From an uncultured Phascolarctobacterium sp. (GTDB taxonomy: Bacteria > Bacillota > Negativicutes > Acidaminococcales > Acidaminococcaceae), in assembly GCA_900545535.1 (NCBI GenBank), contig UQZN01000018.1, positions 1-48,678 on the forward strand: a stretch of DNA of 48,678 bases. Direction: 5' to 3'. Shown here piece by piece: positions 8,804-17,899 of the stretch. Made by a program: the position numbers and the translations under genes. How positions within the stretch are numbered: the stretch's first letter is position 1; each line of letters starts with the position of its first letter. The notes under the pieces were generated by a model that was given only the letters and a program-made list of their open reading frames with translations, was not told the DNA's origin and searched no databases.

Positions 8804-9355
8804 CTACTTCTTTTCCTCTTCCCACTTGTCCTGCAAGTCATTTTCAATAGCCTTCCAGGCTCTGCCGAATTCAGCTTCTTTAAAAAGCGCAGTCAGGCCT
8901 GTGATCTGCTTCAGGCGCAGGATCTCATCTTTATCCATCCCCAGATGCCTGGAGATCCAGGCGTCTGAACGCCCCAGCTCATGCAGCTCGCTGATGATAT
9001 TGCTCATCAGGTCGACATCGTGCGAGCCTCTGGCCCGGTTGTGCCTGATCGTGCTTGCCATGCGGCAGTCGATAGGCTTATCGATGACCGATACCGGCAG
9101 TCTGCCGCCTTCCCGCTCGTAAATATCCTGATAGTCCAGCATGATGCGGTAGCGGTGAAAGCCGTCGACGATGATATACAGGTCTTTTTCGCTGTCATAA
9201 TAGCAGACGATGGGCATGGTGTAGCCGTCTTCCCTGATGCTGTCATACAGCAGCTTCAGCTCGGGCGGCGCCACAGAGTTGGGGTTATAGGTATTGGGCT
9301 CGATCTTTTCGATCGGTACGGAAATTATGTTGTAAACAGGACTGCTGAATTTCAT
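8804..9355 (-). CDS. ibrB: ParB-like nuclease/CTPase-domain protein, IbrB-like
   Basis: This 183-residue protein carries a ParB/sulfiredoxin-fold N-terminal domain. IEKIEPNTYNPN opens it, and the DGFHRYR motif at residues 64-70 is the ParB phosphate-binding signature. A helix-turn-helix-like segment follows (about 125-155, SDAWISRHLGMDKDEILRL). Its start overlaps the stop of the PP-loop gene by four bases (ATGA), so the two are translationally coupled. The same pair order is known as ibrA-ibrB, described in E. coli as activators of immunoglobulin-binding surface-protein genes. Whether it binds DNA, hydrolyses CTP or partners the PP-loop enzyme here is inference. A short 16-bp direct repeat lies at its 3' end (8802-8817 and 8701-8716). 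Confidence 0.82.
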   Translation of the reverse strand: MKFSSPVYNIISVPIEKIEPNTYNPNSVAPPELKLLYDSIREDGYTMPIVCYYDSEKDLYIIVDGFHRYRIMLDYQDIYEREGGRLPVSVIDKPIDCRMASTIRHNRARGSHDVDLMSNIISELHELGRSDAWISRHLGMDKDEILRLKQITGLTALFKEAEFGRAWKAIENDLQDKWEEEKK

Positions 9356-10677
9356 TTTTCCTCACAAACCTTACTGTATTTTTTCTTTAAAACGTCTACC
9401 AGCTTCTGCTGCTGACGCGTCAGGCCAAAGCCCATAAAGCGGCACAGGTGATCGTTTTTCAGGATGCAGAAGCACATCCGCTTCCAGCTGGGGATATCTT
9501 TGGTAGATTTGATATCGTCGGTATGGTCTGGTATTTTGCCGACAAAAACGATGCGGGAGTTTTTCATGACCGTGTAATTGGAAACGCCGTTGCGCCGGAT
9601 ATTATAGCCGTGTGCCTCCAGCTCGCGGATAGTTTCTTCTTCCAGACCGCCGCCCACTGTATGCCAGAATTCGATCGAGGTTTTGAACTTTTTGATATAG
9701 TTCTGCCTGAGCCGTGCCGGCAGCGTGGCCAGTAAAAAGCGGGTGTACGATTCCCAGGTATGCCCTGCCGGCAGCGTGATATTTTTATAGCCCATGGCTT
9801 TCGTTTTGCCATAGATCGCGCCGAAGTTAGCGCCCTGCACACGTCCGATCAGCCTGACCCAGATCTGCGGATCGATGACCCGGTACAGGTTCAGGCTGTC
9901 TTTGGCATAATCGTTGAAGGGCGAAGCAACGCGCATTTGATCGGGCTTGAGCCCGGCCATGTAATAAAGGTCGTACAGGCGGTTATAATCGTAACCGAAC
10001 AGGTAATTGGCGTGCCAGACGTCGCTGGTGCTCCAGTCGTAGATGGGCGAAGCCACCCAGACATTTTTGAACTGGTTGCTGATCCAACAGGTTTCTTTGT
10101 AGCCGTATTTGCGGTTCAAAAAACCACTATAGCGCTGCAGCGATTCATCGGCGCGAATACCCAGCAGGCAGACTGTTTTTTTGCCGCCGTGGGCAATGCG
10201 GTACCATCTGCCAAACTGTTTAGCCAGGTCTTCCTGATGCATACGGTAGCGGTAGGTAGTCATGGGGTTGTTTTTGATGTTGATCACGTATTTATGCTGC
10301 GGCATCGGCCTGATCCATGCTTCTTCCTTGGTATTGTCCCAGGGATACCAGTACATTTCGTAGCTGCTGAGGGCCGTTCTTGTCGCCATTGGCAGGCAGA
10401 CCCAATAAGGCTCTACGTCGTTTTCGATGCGGGCAAAGGTTCTTTCAACGTATTCCGTGGTAGCGCTGTACTGGGCTTCAAAATCCTGATGAAAAACGCC
10501 GATGCGTTTATCGGGATAGTGCTCCTTTTGGAAGTCAAGCACCAGATTGAGCAGCAGGCCGCTGTCTTTGCCCCCCGAAAAGGATACAAAGATATTATCA
10601 AATTCCTCAAACAGAAATTTGAGCCGCCGCTGCAGCGCTTCATATACATTTTCGTTTAAATATTCCCTTTTCATCAT
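9352..10677 (-). CDS. ibrA: PP-loop phosphoadenosine-phosphosulfate-reductase-like protein, IbrA-like (DUF3440)
   Basis: A 441-residue N-type ATP pyrophosphatase (PP-loop) protein. The ATP-binding motif SGGKDSG is at residues 34-40, followed by the PAPS-reductase fold and a long C-terminal region (about 220-441) typical of DUF3440 proteins. The family resembles sulfate-assimilation reductases and the DndC protein of DNA phosphorothioation, but no cysteine-desulfurase or DndDE-like gene is nearby. It precedes and overlaps ibrB by four bases. A promoter, TTGAAC-N17-TATAAT, lies 50-80 bp upstream, and a 10-bp palindrome TATCGCGATA (10709-10718) sits between promoter and start as a possible operator. 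The start at 10677 has AAGGG seven bases upstream; the adjacent ATG at 10674 is also possible. The substrate is unknown. Confidence 0.85.
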   Translation of the reverse strand: MMKREYLNENVYEALQRRLKFLFEEFDNIFVSFSGGKDSGLLLNLVLDFQKEHYPDKRIGVFHQDFEAQYSATTEYVERTFARIENDVEPYWVCLPMATRTALSSYEMYWYPWDNTKEEAWIRPMPQHKYVINIKNNPMTTYRYRMHQEDLAKQFGRWYRIAHGGKKTVCLLGIRADESLQRYSGFLNRKYGYKETCWISNQFKNVWVASPIYDWSTSDVWHANYLFGYDYNRLYDLYYMAGLKPDQMRVASPFNDYAKDSLNLYRVIDPQIWVRLIGRVQGANFGAIYGKTKAMGYKNITLPAGHTWESYTRFLLATLPARLRQNYIKKFKTSIEFWHTVGGGLEEETIRELEAHGYNIRRNGVSNYTVMKNSRIVFVGKIPDHTDDIKSTKDIPSWKRMCFCILKNDHLCRFMGFGLTRQQQKLVDVLKKKYSKVCEEK

Positions 10678-10725
10678 ATTTCTACCCTTAAAGTTTTTAT
10701 TTTATATCTATCGCGATAATAATAT

Positions 10726-10754
10726 ATTATATATTATCTGCCAGACCTGTTCAA
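10726..10754 (-). promoter_or_regulatory. Promoter of ibrA-ibrB
   Basis: On the minus strand TTGAAC (10749-10754), a 17-bp spacer and TATAAT (10726-10731). The palindrome TATCGCGATA at 10709-10718 lies just downstream, near the expected start of transcription, where a repressor could act. Confidence 0.6.
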
Positions 10755-11030
10755 TATACGGTATATATTTAAGGCGAATCCCTGTTGCACCACCTTCTCA
10801 ATGGCAAATTTTTCTTTATCGGTAGTGAAAACAAAAATAACCGTTTGGATATTTTTTGCCGGGCTTCCGCATATGAAAATACTATTTTCTGAGGCCGCCT
10901 GTAACAAACTTTTCAAAAGCCTTCTAATTAATAACTTTTCCTGTGTATGCAGTATTTTGTATCTTTTATTTTTGCCTGCTCTGTGCTAAAATAACAGTAA
11001 GGATATTAGTATATTACAAGGAGGTTTGTT
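10755..11030. other. Intergenic region between ibrA and the carboxyltransferase gene
   Basis: No gene is supported here. The only clear signal is AAGGAGGT at 11018-11025, a near-perfect ribosome-binding site five bases before the start at 11031. A weak TAAAAT -10-like hexamer is at 10987-10992 without a good -35 partner. Confidence 0.5.
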
Positions 11031-12377
11031 ATGAATACCACACCTGTTAAGATCGTAGAAACTGTTTTGCGTGACGGCCACCAGTCGCTGGCGGCTACCA
11101 GAATGCGTATCAGCGATATGGTTCCTGTTCTGGAGGAACTTGACGATATGGGTTATTATGCCCTGGAAGCCTGGGGCGGCGCTACTTTTGACGCCTGCCT
11201 GCGCTTTTTAGACGAAGATCCGTGGGAACGCCTGCGTACTCTGAAAAAACATTTACAGAAAACCCCGATCCAGATGCTGCTGCGCGGCCAGAATATTCTG
11301 GGTTACAGCCATTATGCTGATGACGTTGTCAGAGAGTTCGTGAAACGCTCTGTCGATAACGGCGTTTCCATCATCCGTATTTTTGACGCGCTGAACGATA
11401 CCCGCAATATGGAATGTGCGATGCGGGCGGCCAAAGAAGCAGGCGCGCACGTACAGGGTGCTTTTGTTTATACTATCAGCCCCTACCATAAGGATGAAGA
11501 CTTTTTGAAGGTGGCACAGGAACTGGTGCAAATGGGCGCCGATTCTATCTGTATCAAGGATATGGCCGGTCTGCTGTCGCCGTATAATGCCGAAAAGCTG
11601 GTGCGGACGCTCAAATCGCAGCTTACCGTGCCGATCGATATCCATACCCATTTTACCAGCGGTATGGGCGATATGACTTATTTGAAAGCGATCGAGGCCG
11701 GTGTCGATATGATCGATACTGCTTTGTCGCCGTTTGCTCAAAGCACCGGTCAACCCTCTACCGAGGCGATCGTGGCTACGTTGCAGGGCCAGCCCCGCGA
11801 TACCGGTATCGAACTGACCAAACTGCACAAGGCTGCTGATTATTTCCGCGGCGTCAAAACGCAGCTTGTTAAGGATTTTGGCCTGAACGACAATATCCCC
11901 ATCGATCCCAAGGTACTTACCTTCCAGATCCCCGGCGGTATGCTGTCGAACCTGCTGAACCAGATGAAGGAAATGGGCTCTGCCGATAAGTATCCCGAAT
12001 TGCTGGAAGAAATGCCGCGTGTGCGCGCCGAGCTTGGCTATCCGCCGCTGGTAACGCCTACCAGCCAGATCGTTGGTTCCATGGCGGCTTTGAACGTCAC
12101 TTTGGGCCGTTACAAAATGATCCCGAACGAGGTCAAGGACCTTGTGCGCGGAAAATATGGCCGTACTCCTGCCCCCATCAATCCCGAGGTCAAAAAACTG
12201 GCTATCGGCGACGAGCCGCAGATCGACCACCGCCCGGCTGACGATATCGCGCCGCAGATGGACAGCCTGAAGGCCAAACTGGCAGCGGCCGGTTATCCCA
12301 ACGCCGACATCGACGATGTTTTATCCTACGCCCTGTTCCCCGATGTTGCTTTGGCTTATTTCAAAAAGCACCGTTAA
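11031..12377 (+). CDS. Biotin-dependent carboxyltransferase subunit (pyruvate carboxylase B / oxaloacetate decarboxylase alpha / transcarboxylase 5S type)
   Basis: A 448-residue protein with the complete DRE-TIM-like carboxyltransferase barrel. It opens with VETVLRDGHQSLAATRM (catalytic DGHQS and conserved Arg), followed by the metal-binding DIHTHFTSG segment near 200-210 and FAQSTGQPSTE. A conserved C-terminal PYC/OADA domain follows. It ends near residue 448 with no biotinyl lysine motif (MKM), so the biotin carrier must be a separate protein. These enzymes move CO2 between biotin and pyruvate/oxaloacetate, and in propionate-forming anaerobes also take part in methylmalonyl-CoA transcarboxylation. 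Sequence alone does not separate the three sub-types. It is the only sizeable plus-strand gene, is monocistronic and ends at a bidirectional terminator. Confidence 0.9.
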   Translation: MNTTPVKIVETVLRDGHQSLAATRMRISDMVPVLEELDDMGYYALEAWGGATFDACLRFLDEDPWERLRTLKKHLQKTPIQMLLRGQNILGYSHYADDVVREFVKRSVDNGVSIIRIFDALNDTRNMECAMRAAKEAGAHVQGAFVYTISPYHKDEDFLKVAQELVQMGADSICIKDMAGLLSPYNAEKLVRTLKSQLTVPIDIHTHFTSGMGDMTYLKAIEAGVDMIDTALSPFAQSTGQPSTEAIVATLQGQPRDTGIELTKLHKAADYFRGVKTQLVKDFGLNDNIPIDPKVLTFQIPGGMLSNLLNQMKEMGSADKYPELLEEMPRVRAELGYPPLVTPTSQIVGSMAALNVTLGRYKMIPNEVKDLVRGKYGRTPAPINPEVKKLAIGDEPQIDHRPADDIAPQMDSLKAKLAAAGYPNADIDDVLSYALFPDVALAYFKKHR

Positions 12378-12411
12378 TTTATTATTTTCATAACAGCATA
12401 AAAGAACAAAT

Positions 12412-12442
12412 AAAATCCAGCATTTTAAAAATGCTGGATTTT
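12412..12442. terminator. Bidirectional terminator between convergent genes
   Basis: The stem AAAATCCAGCATTTT / AAAATGCTGGATTTT has A and T runs on both sides. It lies between the 3' end of the plus-strand carboxyltransferase gene and the 3' end of cobalamin operon A on the minus strand, and can serve both. Confidence 0.8.
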
Positions 12443-12484
12443 ACTATGTATTACCATTTTCTAGTTAATTACATTTTTGAACAC

Positions 12485-13495
12485 TCATTCCGGTAAATCC
12501 GGGTAAAGCCCCTGTTTTATTTTTTTTAGGCCATCAAGCGTCCTGACTGAAGGTGCATAAATCAGATCAAAACGAATAGGATATATCCGCCTGTTTTTTA
12601 CCGCACGCATAGACTGAAATTTAGGATCATACTTTAGAAAATCAACACTAAGCTCTGTAGACGGATCATATACGATCACAAAAATAACTTCCGGATCATA
12701 ATAGATCAAATCCTCCTGACCTATCCTCAAAGCATCTACCGGCATTATCCCGCCCAATGTTTCCACCATATTACCTACGAGCCATTTCCTGTCATAATTA
12801 ATGATATAGCGGCTGGTCAACTCTATCACCATTACCGATTGAGCTGCCCGCCCCTGTATTTCTTTGTTAGCCCGGGCAAGTTCTTGGTGTATCGCATCGA
12901 TGTAAGCCTGAGCTTTAGTTTCTACCCGAAAGATGCGACCCATATCGCTTAAATACTGACACTCGTCTTCAATAGTACCCTCAGGTACAGTTTTATTCGA
13001 CGTCGCTGCAATATATGTCTTAACACCTCTTTTGTCCCACCAGCTTGTCGTCCTTAACCAGGAAGGGGTAAATGTGGACTTCCAGCCCAAAATAAAATCC
13101 GGCTGCACTGCAATGACATTTTCCATATTGATACCATGAGGACTGAAATGCTGGACTTTTTTTATTTCTTCAGGATACAGCTTCTGCATCTGCTGGTAAA
13201 ACAAACTGCCTACATCGACCGAAGTCAAGGCAACATGATCCCCCAGTCCCAGTGCCAACATGGTTTCTAAATCATTGGCAATATCAAGCACTACCCTTTG
13301 AGGTACGGAATCAAAAACTACTTTTTTGGCATTGCCCTGCGTATCATAGGTATTTATCACTACCGGCGGCAGTTGTTTCTGTACTGTATTTTCATTTTCC
13401 GCCACAGGTACCACTACCGGAATATTACCTTGCAGATAACACCCACTGAAACACCAGCAACCAATGATAAGCAACAGCAAAAAAACTTTTTGCAT
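12485..13495 (-). CDS. btuF: Corrinoid ABC transporter substrate-binding lipoprotein, operon A
   Basis: A 336-residue periplasmic binding protein of the helical-backbone (BtuF/FepB/FhuD) class. The N-terminus is a lipoprotein signal with a lipobox ending at Cys (CFSGC), and the mature part begins with a Gln/Val-rich linker. Fold markers include QRVVLDIANDLETMLALG in the first lobe, the VQPDFILGW segment, and DLIYYDPEVIFVI in the second lobe. It is the last gene of the riboswitch-controlled operon A, 41 bp after the TonB-dependent receptor. The riboswitch makes cobalamin or a related corrinoid the probable ligand. It is clearly diverged from the operon B homologue (23853-24872), unlike the near-identical BtuC and BtuD proteins, so a different corrinoid preference is possible. 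Confidence 0.85.
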   Translation of the reverse strand: MQKVFLLLLIIGCWCFSGCYLQGNIPVVVPVAENENTVQKQLPPVVINTYDTQGNAKKVVFDSVPQRVVLDIANDLETMLALGLGDHVALTSVDVGSLFYQQMQKLYPEEIKKVQHFSPHGINMENVIAVQPDFILGWKSTFTPSWLRTTSWWDKRGVKTYIAATSNKTVPEGTIEDECQYLSDMGRIFRVETKAQAYIDAIHQELARANKEIQGRAAQSVMVIELTSRYIINYDRKWLVGNMVETLGGIMPVDALRIGQEDLIYYDPEVIFVIVYDPSTELSVDFLKYDPKFQSMRAVKNRRIYPIRFDLIYAPSVRTLDGLKKIKQGLYPDLPE

Positions 13496-13536
13496 CTCCT
13501 GATCCCTTTCTGAACTATGCTGTTAAACACTAATTG

Positions 13537-15843
13537 TTAAAACTTATACTTCATCCCAATCAGGAATGAACGGCCAGGCTGCGCAAAAGCTCCCAATCCA
13601 TGATAAGAACCGCCAAAAAGCTCATAGCCTTCATTGGTAAGATTACCAACCTGCAGATAGGCAGATATATCTTTATTGATTTGATAGTTTAAATTGAGAT
13701 CCATCACTAAAAATCTATTGTTAGTAAAGAGCTGACTGCAACCGGTATAGTACGATGTACTCAACAATACGTTCCATTTATCTTTCTGATAGTTTAAATC
13801 CAGCATATATTGATTAGTCGGGCGGTAAGCATTAATATACGCATTGACCAAATCCTCCTCAAACTGCAGGCCAGGTCTGAAAACAATACCGTTTTTAGCC
13901 TTCCAATCTTCTTTCACATAAGCATAGGAAGCGCCCACGGACCAGTTATCGTCAAAATGATGCTGCAAATCAAAATTGATAGCCTGACGCTTTTGCTTGG
14001 CATTAACGGCTTTAGTGTTCCATGCCTCTGCCTCATCATCCCAAACAGATAACGCAGAAACAGCGTTAGACATATTCAGATAATTATAGTTAATAGAACC
14101 AGAAGTTTTTGTGGAGAAATCTTTACGTAATCCCAAGGTCAATGCGTTACCCTTTTCGTCCTGCAATTTCTGTCCTTTATAAAAATAATAATCATCTTCT
14201 TCAACATATGCGCCTATAGCCAGAGGACGATTGATCCTTGTCCACCCCAAATAAGCACTGCTTTTATCATCAAAAGCATATTGTGTATTGACCGCATAAG
14301 TAACGATTGAATTAGTGCTATTGTTCTCTGTTACACTAACACCTTTTTCTGTTGTTTTAAAAGCATCATAATGCTCATACCTAACAGATGGAGTCAGCTC
14401 CCATTTATCTGACAAATGGATCTTATCTTGAACATAACCCCTGTAAGTATTACGGTCTACCTCTTTACGCACATTTATACCATTACTCTTAGACCAGCTT
14501 TTATGATTTGCACGGTCATAGGTCATACCTATAAGCACATCGTGTTTACCATAAGATTTGCCCAACTGGAACTGAATTCCACGATTATCTTCCTTATTAT
14601 ATTTGGGTGATCGAACAACATCAACTTGACTAAGACCAGCCCAATAGTCCCATGCCGGATCGCCAGGATATAAATCGGCAGGTCGCTTATTGCCATCTTT
14701 GTCTTTAGCAACGAATCCACCCCAATTATCATAGAATGTATGGGATTGATTATAGACACGAACAAAGCTTTCCATATCATGATCTTTATTAAATGAATAG
14801 GTAACATCTATATCATTGAATGAATAGGCAGTATAGGAACCTGTAAAAGCATACTGATAAAATTTATTTCTAAATCCCGGGTTAATAACATCACCCCATC
14901 CGCCCTTCAAAATGCGCAAATAGTCTGCCTGACTCATATATCTATAGTCTGGAGTAGTCATCGGATAGCCGTCTTTACCATTCGTATGATTATATGATAT
15001 ACGTAAATTATGAGTCTTATCAAATTCTTTATCAATCCTGAAATTAACACCTTCATCTTTCCAGGCAGTTCCTCGATAAGTATAATTTTTTTTAGTAACC
15101 CGGTCATAGTATTTAGTATCGCCTGACATATCCCGATTCACAGCCAGAAAATATCTTAAAGACCCGTCATCTGTAGAACCGGAATAATTCAATTTATATG
15201 TATGACGATCCCATGAACCAGTAGCAATATCAACGGTACCAGATGGTTTAAGTGCACCTTTGCGTGTAATGATATTAATAACACCGCCTGTAGCGTCAGC
15301 TCCATAAACAGAAGCTCCCGGACCTTTGATGACTTCTATTTTTTCAATATTATCAATACTCGTGATCTGATCCAGATTTACTAAAGCTTTACTGCTATCA
15401 TAACCATACTCGGAGAACAACCCACTGGCAGCATTGTCAACTCTTCTGCCATCAATACATACGATAACTCTGTCATCGCCATTTATTGAAACCGTAGAAT
15501 TCATATAACCATTCATGCCATATTCGCCGCCACGATAGCCAGGGCTGCTGATACGTACACCCGGCATCCGTTTAATTGCCTCTGTAGCAGTCGCATAATG
15601 ATGTTCTTCAATCTCCTTACGAGTGATAACATTAACGTCACCGCCAGTACGATAGTAAGACTGTTCGGTAATAATGTTGCCAAAACGATCCCTGGCATCT
15701 TCTACTACGATTTCGTCTAAATTATATTTAGGTACCTCTTCCTCATTTTTATCTTTTAACTGCTCAGCATTTGCATTAGCCATAGCTGATAATAACATCA
15801 TTAAGCAGGCTGCTGTTTTGTACTGTTTTTTCATCAAATTCAT
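13537..15843 (-). CDS. btuB: TonB-dependent outer-membrane receptor (BtuB-like), operon A
   Basis: A 768-residue receptor with a signal peptide (MKKQYKTAACLMMLLSAMANANA), an N-terminal plug domain (about 50-170; EAIKRMPGVRIS, VCIDGRRVDN and GPGASVYGADATGGVINIITRKG are typical plug motifs in order) and a 22-strand barrel ending in MKYKF. It should bring corrinoids across the outer membrane for BtuF and BtuCD of the same operon. No tonB-exbBD genes are in the window. The gene follows btuD after 148 bp without a visible terminator or second riboswitch. The start may be 15843 or ATG 15834; the ribosome-binding site (AGAAGAG) is weak for both. It is a paralogue of the operon B receptor, sharing the FGNxITEQSYYRTGGDV segment but with much barrel divergence. 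Confidence 0.9.
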   Translation of the reverse strand: MNLMKKQYKTAACLMMLLSAMANANAEQLKDKNEEEVPKYNLDEIVVEDARDRFGNIITEQSYYRTGGDVNVITRKEIEEHHYATATEAIKRMPGVRISSPGYRGGEYGMNGYMNSTVSINGDDRVIVCIDGRRVDNAASGLFSEYGYDSSKALVNLDQITSIDNIEKIEVIKGPGASVYGADATGGVINIITRKGALKPSGTVDIATGSWDRHTYKLNYSGSTDDGSLRYFLAVNRDMSGDTKYYDRVTKKNYTYRGTAWKDEGVNFRIDKEFDKTHNLRISYNHTNGKDGYPMTTPDYRYMSQADYLRILKGGWGDVINPGFRNKFYQYAFTGSYTAYSFNDIDVTYSFNKDHDMESFVRVYNQSHTFYDNWGGFVAKDKDGNKRPADLYPGDPAWDYWAGLSQVDVVRSPKYNKEDNRGIQFQLGKSYGKHDVLIGMTYDRANHKSWSKSNGINVRKEVDRNTYRGYVQDKIHLSDKWELTPSVRYEHYDAFKTTEKGVSVTENNSTNSIVTYAVNTQYAFDDKSSAYLGWTRINRPLAIGAYVEEDDYYFYKGQKLQDEKGNALTLGLRKDFSTKTSGSINYNYLNMSNAVSALSVWDDEAEAWNTKAVNAKQKRQAINFDLQHHFDDNWSVGASYAYVKEDWKAKNGIVFRPGLQFEEDLVNAYINAYRPTNQYMLDLNYQKDKWNVLLSTSYYTGCSQLFTNNRFLVMDLNLNYQINKDISAYLQVGNLTNEGYELFGGSYHGLGAFAQPGRSFLIGMKYKF

Positions 15844-15991
15844 CTCTCTTCTACATTATTGTTTATTTTCCCACACTATCAGACAATCTAAATCGGTTGT
15901 GCTCTTGCCAATTTGCTGATATGGCGATCCCAAAGCCTGGAAAACATAAATTGCAACCCCTTTCTGTAATCACCTTTTAGAAAATATCTTT

Positions 15992-16768
15992 CTAAGCTTT
16001 CCAATGCTGCGGCAAATAAACTATATTCATCCTGCCGGTTTTTGCATCATAATTAACCTTGCTTTCAACTTCATACATGTCGTAAATAAATTTTTCTGTC
16101 AGCAATTCATGCGGAGTCCCCATTCCGACAACAGCCCCGTCTTTAAGTGCAACCAGCCTGTCACAGTACATAGCCGCACTGTTAAGGTCATGGATCGCTG
16201 CAACCACGGTCAAATCAAGACTTTTGACGATGTCCATGATCTGCAGCTGGTACTTGATATCCAGGTGATTGGTAGGTTCATCCAGCACCAGACATTCTGT
16301 CTGCTGGGTCAGCGCCCGCGCTAAAATTACCCGCTGCTGTTCGCCGCCGGAGAGCGTTGAAAAATTGCGTTCTTCAAAAACTTCCATACCAACAGTTTTA
16401 AGTGCCTGACGGGCAATTTTAAAATCTTCCTGATTATCCCGTTCCAAAATCTTTTTATGCGGAGACCTTCCCATCAAAACAACTTCCAATACCGGGAAAT
16501 CAAAACTGTAAAAATTATGCTGCGCCACTACGGCCAGCTTTAATGCTGATTCACGATAAGAAAGCTCATCCAGACTGCGGCCATTAAAGAATATCTTACC
16601 CATAGTTGGATGCAGCACCCGGTAGACACATTTTAAAAAGGTGCTTTTGCCGCTGCCGTTTGGTCCAATAATGCCGACAAATTCTTTAGCATGCATGGTA
16701 AAATCTATACCTTTTAAAATTTCTTTGTTACCAATAAACACTTTGACTGCTTTGGTTAACAGTTCCAT
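15992..16768 (-). CDS. btuD: Corrinoid ABC transporter ATP-binding protein, operon A
   Basis: A 258-residue cytoplasmic ATPase of the iron-siderophore/cobalamin ABC class that powers BtuC. Visible motifs are Walker A GPNGSGKST (about residue 36), a Q-loop (VVAQHNF), the signature LSGGEQQR, Walker B CLVLDEPTNHLD and the H-loop AAIHDLN. The start at 16768 is chosen over 16789 because GGAGG lies eight bases upstream and the N-terminus then matches the operon B copy. It begins immediately after the btuC stop codon. It is nearly identical to 22015-22788, indicating recent duplication or gene conversion. Confidence 0.93.
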   Translation of the reverse strand: MELLTKAVKVFIGNKEILKGIDFTMHAKEFVGIIGPNGSGKSTFLKCVYRVLHPTMGKIFFNGRSLDELSYRESALKLAVVAQHNFYSFDFPVLEVVLMGRSPHKKILERDNQEDFKIARQALKTVGMEVFEERNFSTLSGGEQQRVILARALTQQTECLVLDEPTNHLDIKYQLQIMDIVKSLDLTVVAAIHDLNSAAMYCDRLVALKDGAVVGMGTPHELLTEKFIYDMYEVESKVNYDAKTGRMNIVYLPQHWKA

Positions 16769-16769
16769 T

Positions 16770-17825
16770 CTAATTTCCTCCAAAACCATAAGTGCGCTTG
16801 ATCATCAGATACACGAAGCAGGGTGCGCCGATCAGCGAAATCAAAATACCTATGGGCAGCTCCGTCCGTGGTATAAGTACACGGCACAAACTGTCAGCAA
16901 TTACCAAAAATACAGCGCCCGTAAGTGCCGCTACCGGGATCAGCTTTTTGTGATCTGTACCTACTAACATTCTGATGACATGCGGCACGATCAGCCCAAC
17001 AAAACCCACCATTCCTGCTGAGTACACCACAAAACCCACTATCAAAGAACTAATCAATAAATAAAGCTGCCTGTACAAATGCAGGTCAGTACCTAAAGTG
17101 ATAGCAGATTCATCACCCAAAAGCATTAAATTTAACATCCTGCTTTGTGACCAGAAAAACAATACTGCCAATATCACTATTGGCGCTATCACTGCCAGAT
17201 TATCCCAACGGGCACCGGCAAAACTGCCCATCATCCAATAAGCGACTGTCTGCATACCTTCTTTGTTATTGGCAAAATAAACTATGAAGCTGGAAAAAGC
17301 ACTGCAAACAGAACTAAGAGCCATTCCTGCTAAAAGTAGTTTTATAGAGTTAGAATGTCCGCCTAAATTAGAAATAAACAGTACTCCCAGTGAAATAGCA
17401 AAAGCACCCAAAAAGGCCGAAACACCTACAAAATTTTCACCTAAGGACACTCCTATACCTAATAAAATTGATGCAGTCGCTCCCAACGAAGCACCTGAAG
17501 AAATGCCCAATATGTACGGATCAGCAAGGGGATTTTTGACAATGGCCTGCATAATAACGCCGCAAACGGAAAGTCCACATCCCACAATCGCTGCCAAAAC
17601 AAGCCTTGGGAAACGTAAAAGCCAAATTATATCATGGATAGGCCCTTTCCCTAACGCATCAATAGCAGTGTCACTTTGTAACTGCTCAATAACAGCTGCA
17701 TAAATCTGCGGCATCGAAAGTTTGACCGTACCAATGCTCAATGCCCAGAACACAGCTAGCAACAGCAGTATAATAAGCAGGGCACAAATAAATAAATAAC
17801 TGCTTTCCTTAAGAAATTTCCACAT
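16770..17825 (-). CDS. btuC: Corrinoid ABC transporter permease (FecCD/BtuC family), operon A
   Basis: A 351-residue inner-membrane permease with about ten hydrophobic segments. Family motifs include RFPRLVLAAIVGCGLSVCG, NPLADPYILGISSGASLGA, and GFVGLIVPHVIRMLVGTDH, which couples to the ATPase. It is the first gene of operon A, directly behind the cobalamin riboswitch and terminator. ATG 17825 has AAGGAG eight bases upstream and gives exactly the length of the operon B copy; the longer reading from 17915 would translate through the terminator. By eye about nine in ten residues match the operon B permease. Confidence 0.93.
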   Translation of the reverse strand: MWKFLKESSYLFICALLIILLLLAVFWALSIGTVKLSMPQIYAAVIEQLQSDTAIDALGKGPIHDIIWLLRFPRLVLAAIVGCGLSVCGVIMQAIVKNPLADPYILGISSGASLGATASILLGIGVSLGENFVGVSAFLGAFAISLGVLFISNLGGHSNSIKLLLAGMALSSVCSAFSSFIVYFANNKEGMQTVAYWMMGSFAGARWDNLAVIAPIVILAVLFFWSQSRMLNLMLLGDESAITLGTDLHLYRQLYLLISSLIVGFVVYSAGMVGFVGLIVPHVIRMLVGTDHKKLIPVAALTGAVFLVIADSLCRVLIPRTELPIGILISLIGAPCFVYLMIKRTYGFGGN

Positions 17826-17854
17826 TATATTTACTCCTTCGCTAAAATAAAAAC

Positions 17855-17880
17855 GCCTTTTTGCAGACAAGCAAAAAGGC
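17855..17880 (-). terminator. Riboswitch-controlled terminator, operon A
   Basis: A 10-bp stem GCCTTTTTGC/GCAAAAAGGC with a 6-base loop followed on the minus strand by GTTTTTATTTT. It lies between the cobalamin riboswitch and the btuC ribosome-binding site and is the expected off-state expression platform. Confidence 0.85.
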
Positions 17881-17899
17881 AAAAGGATACACTGATCCA

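Noticed and set aside
10734..10916. 60-codon minus-strand frame with TTG start upstream of ibrA
   Set aside because: The peptide looks mildly protein-like, but its end overlaps the ibrA promoter, and neither family nor strong start signal is visible.
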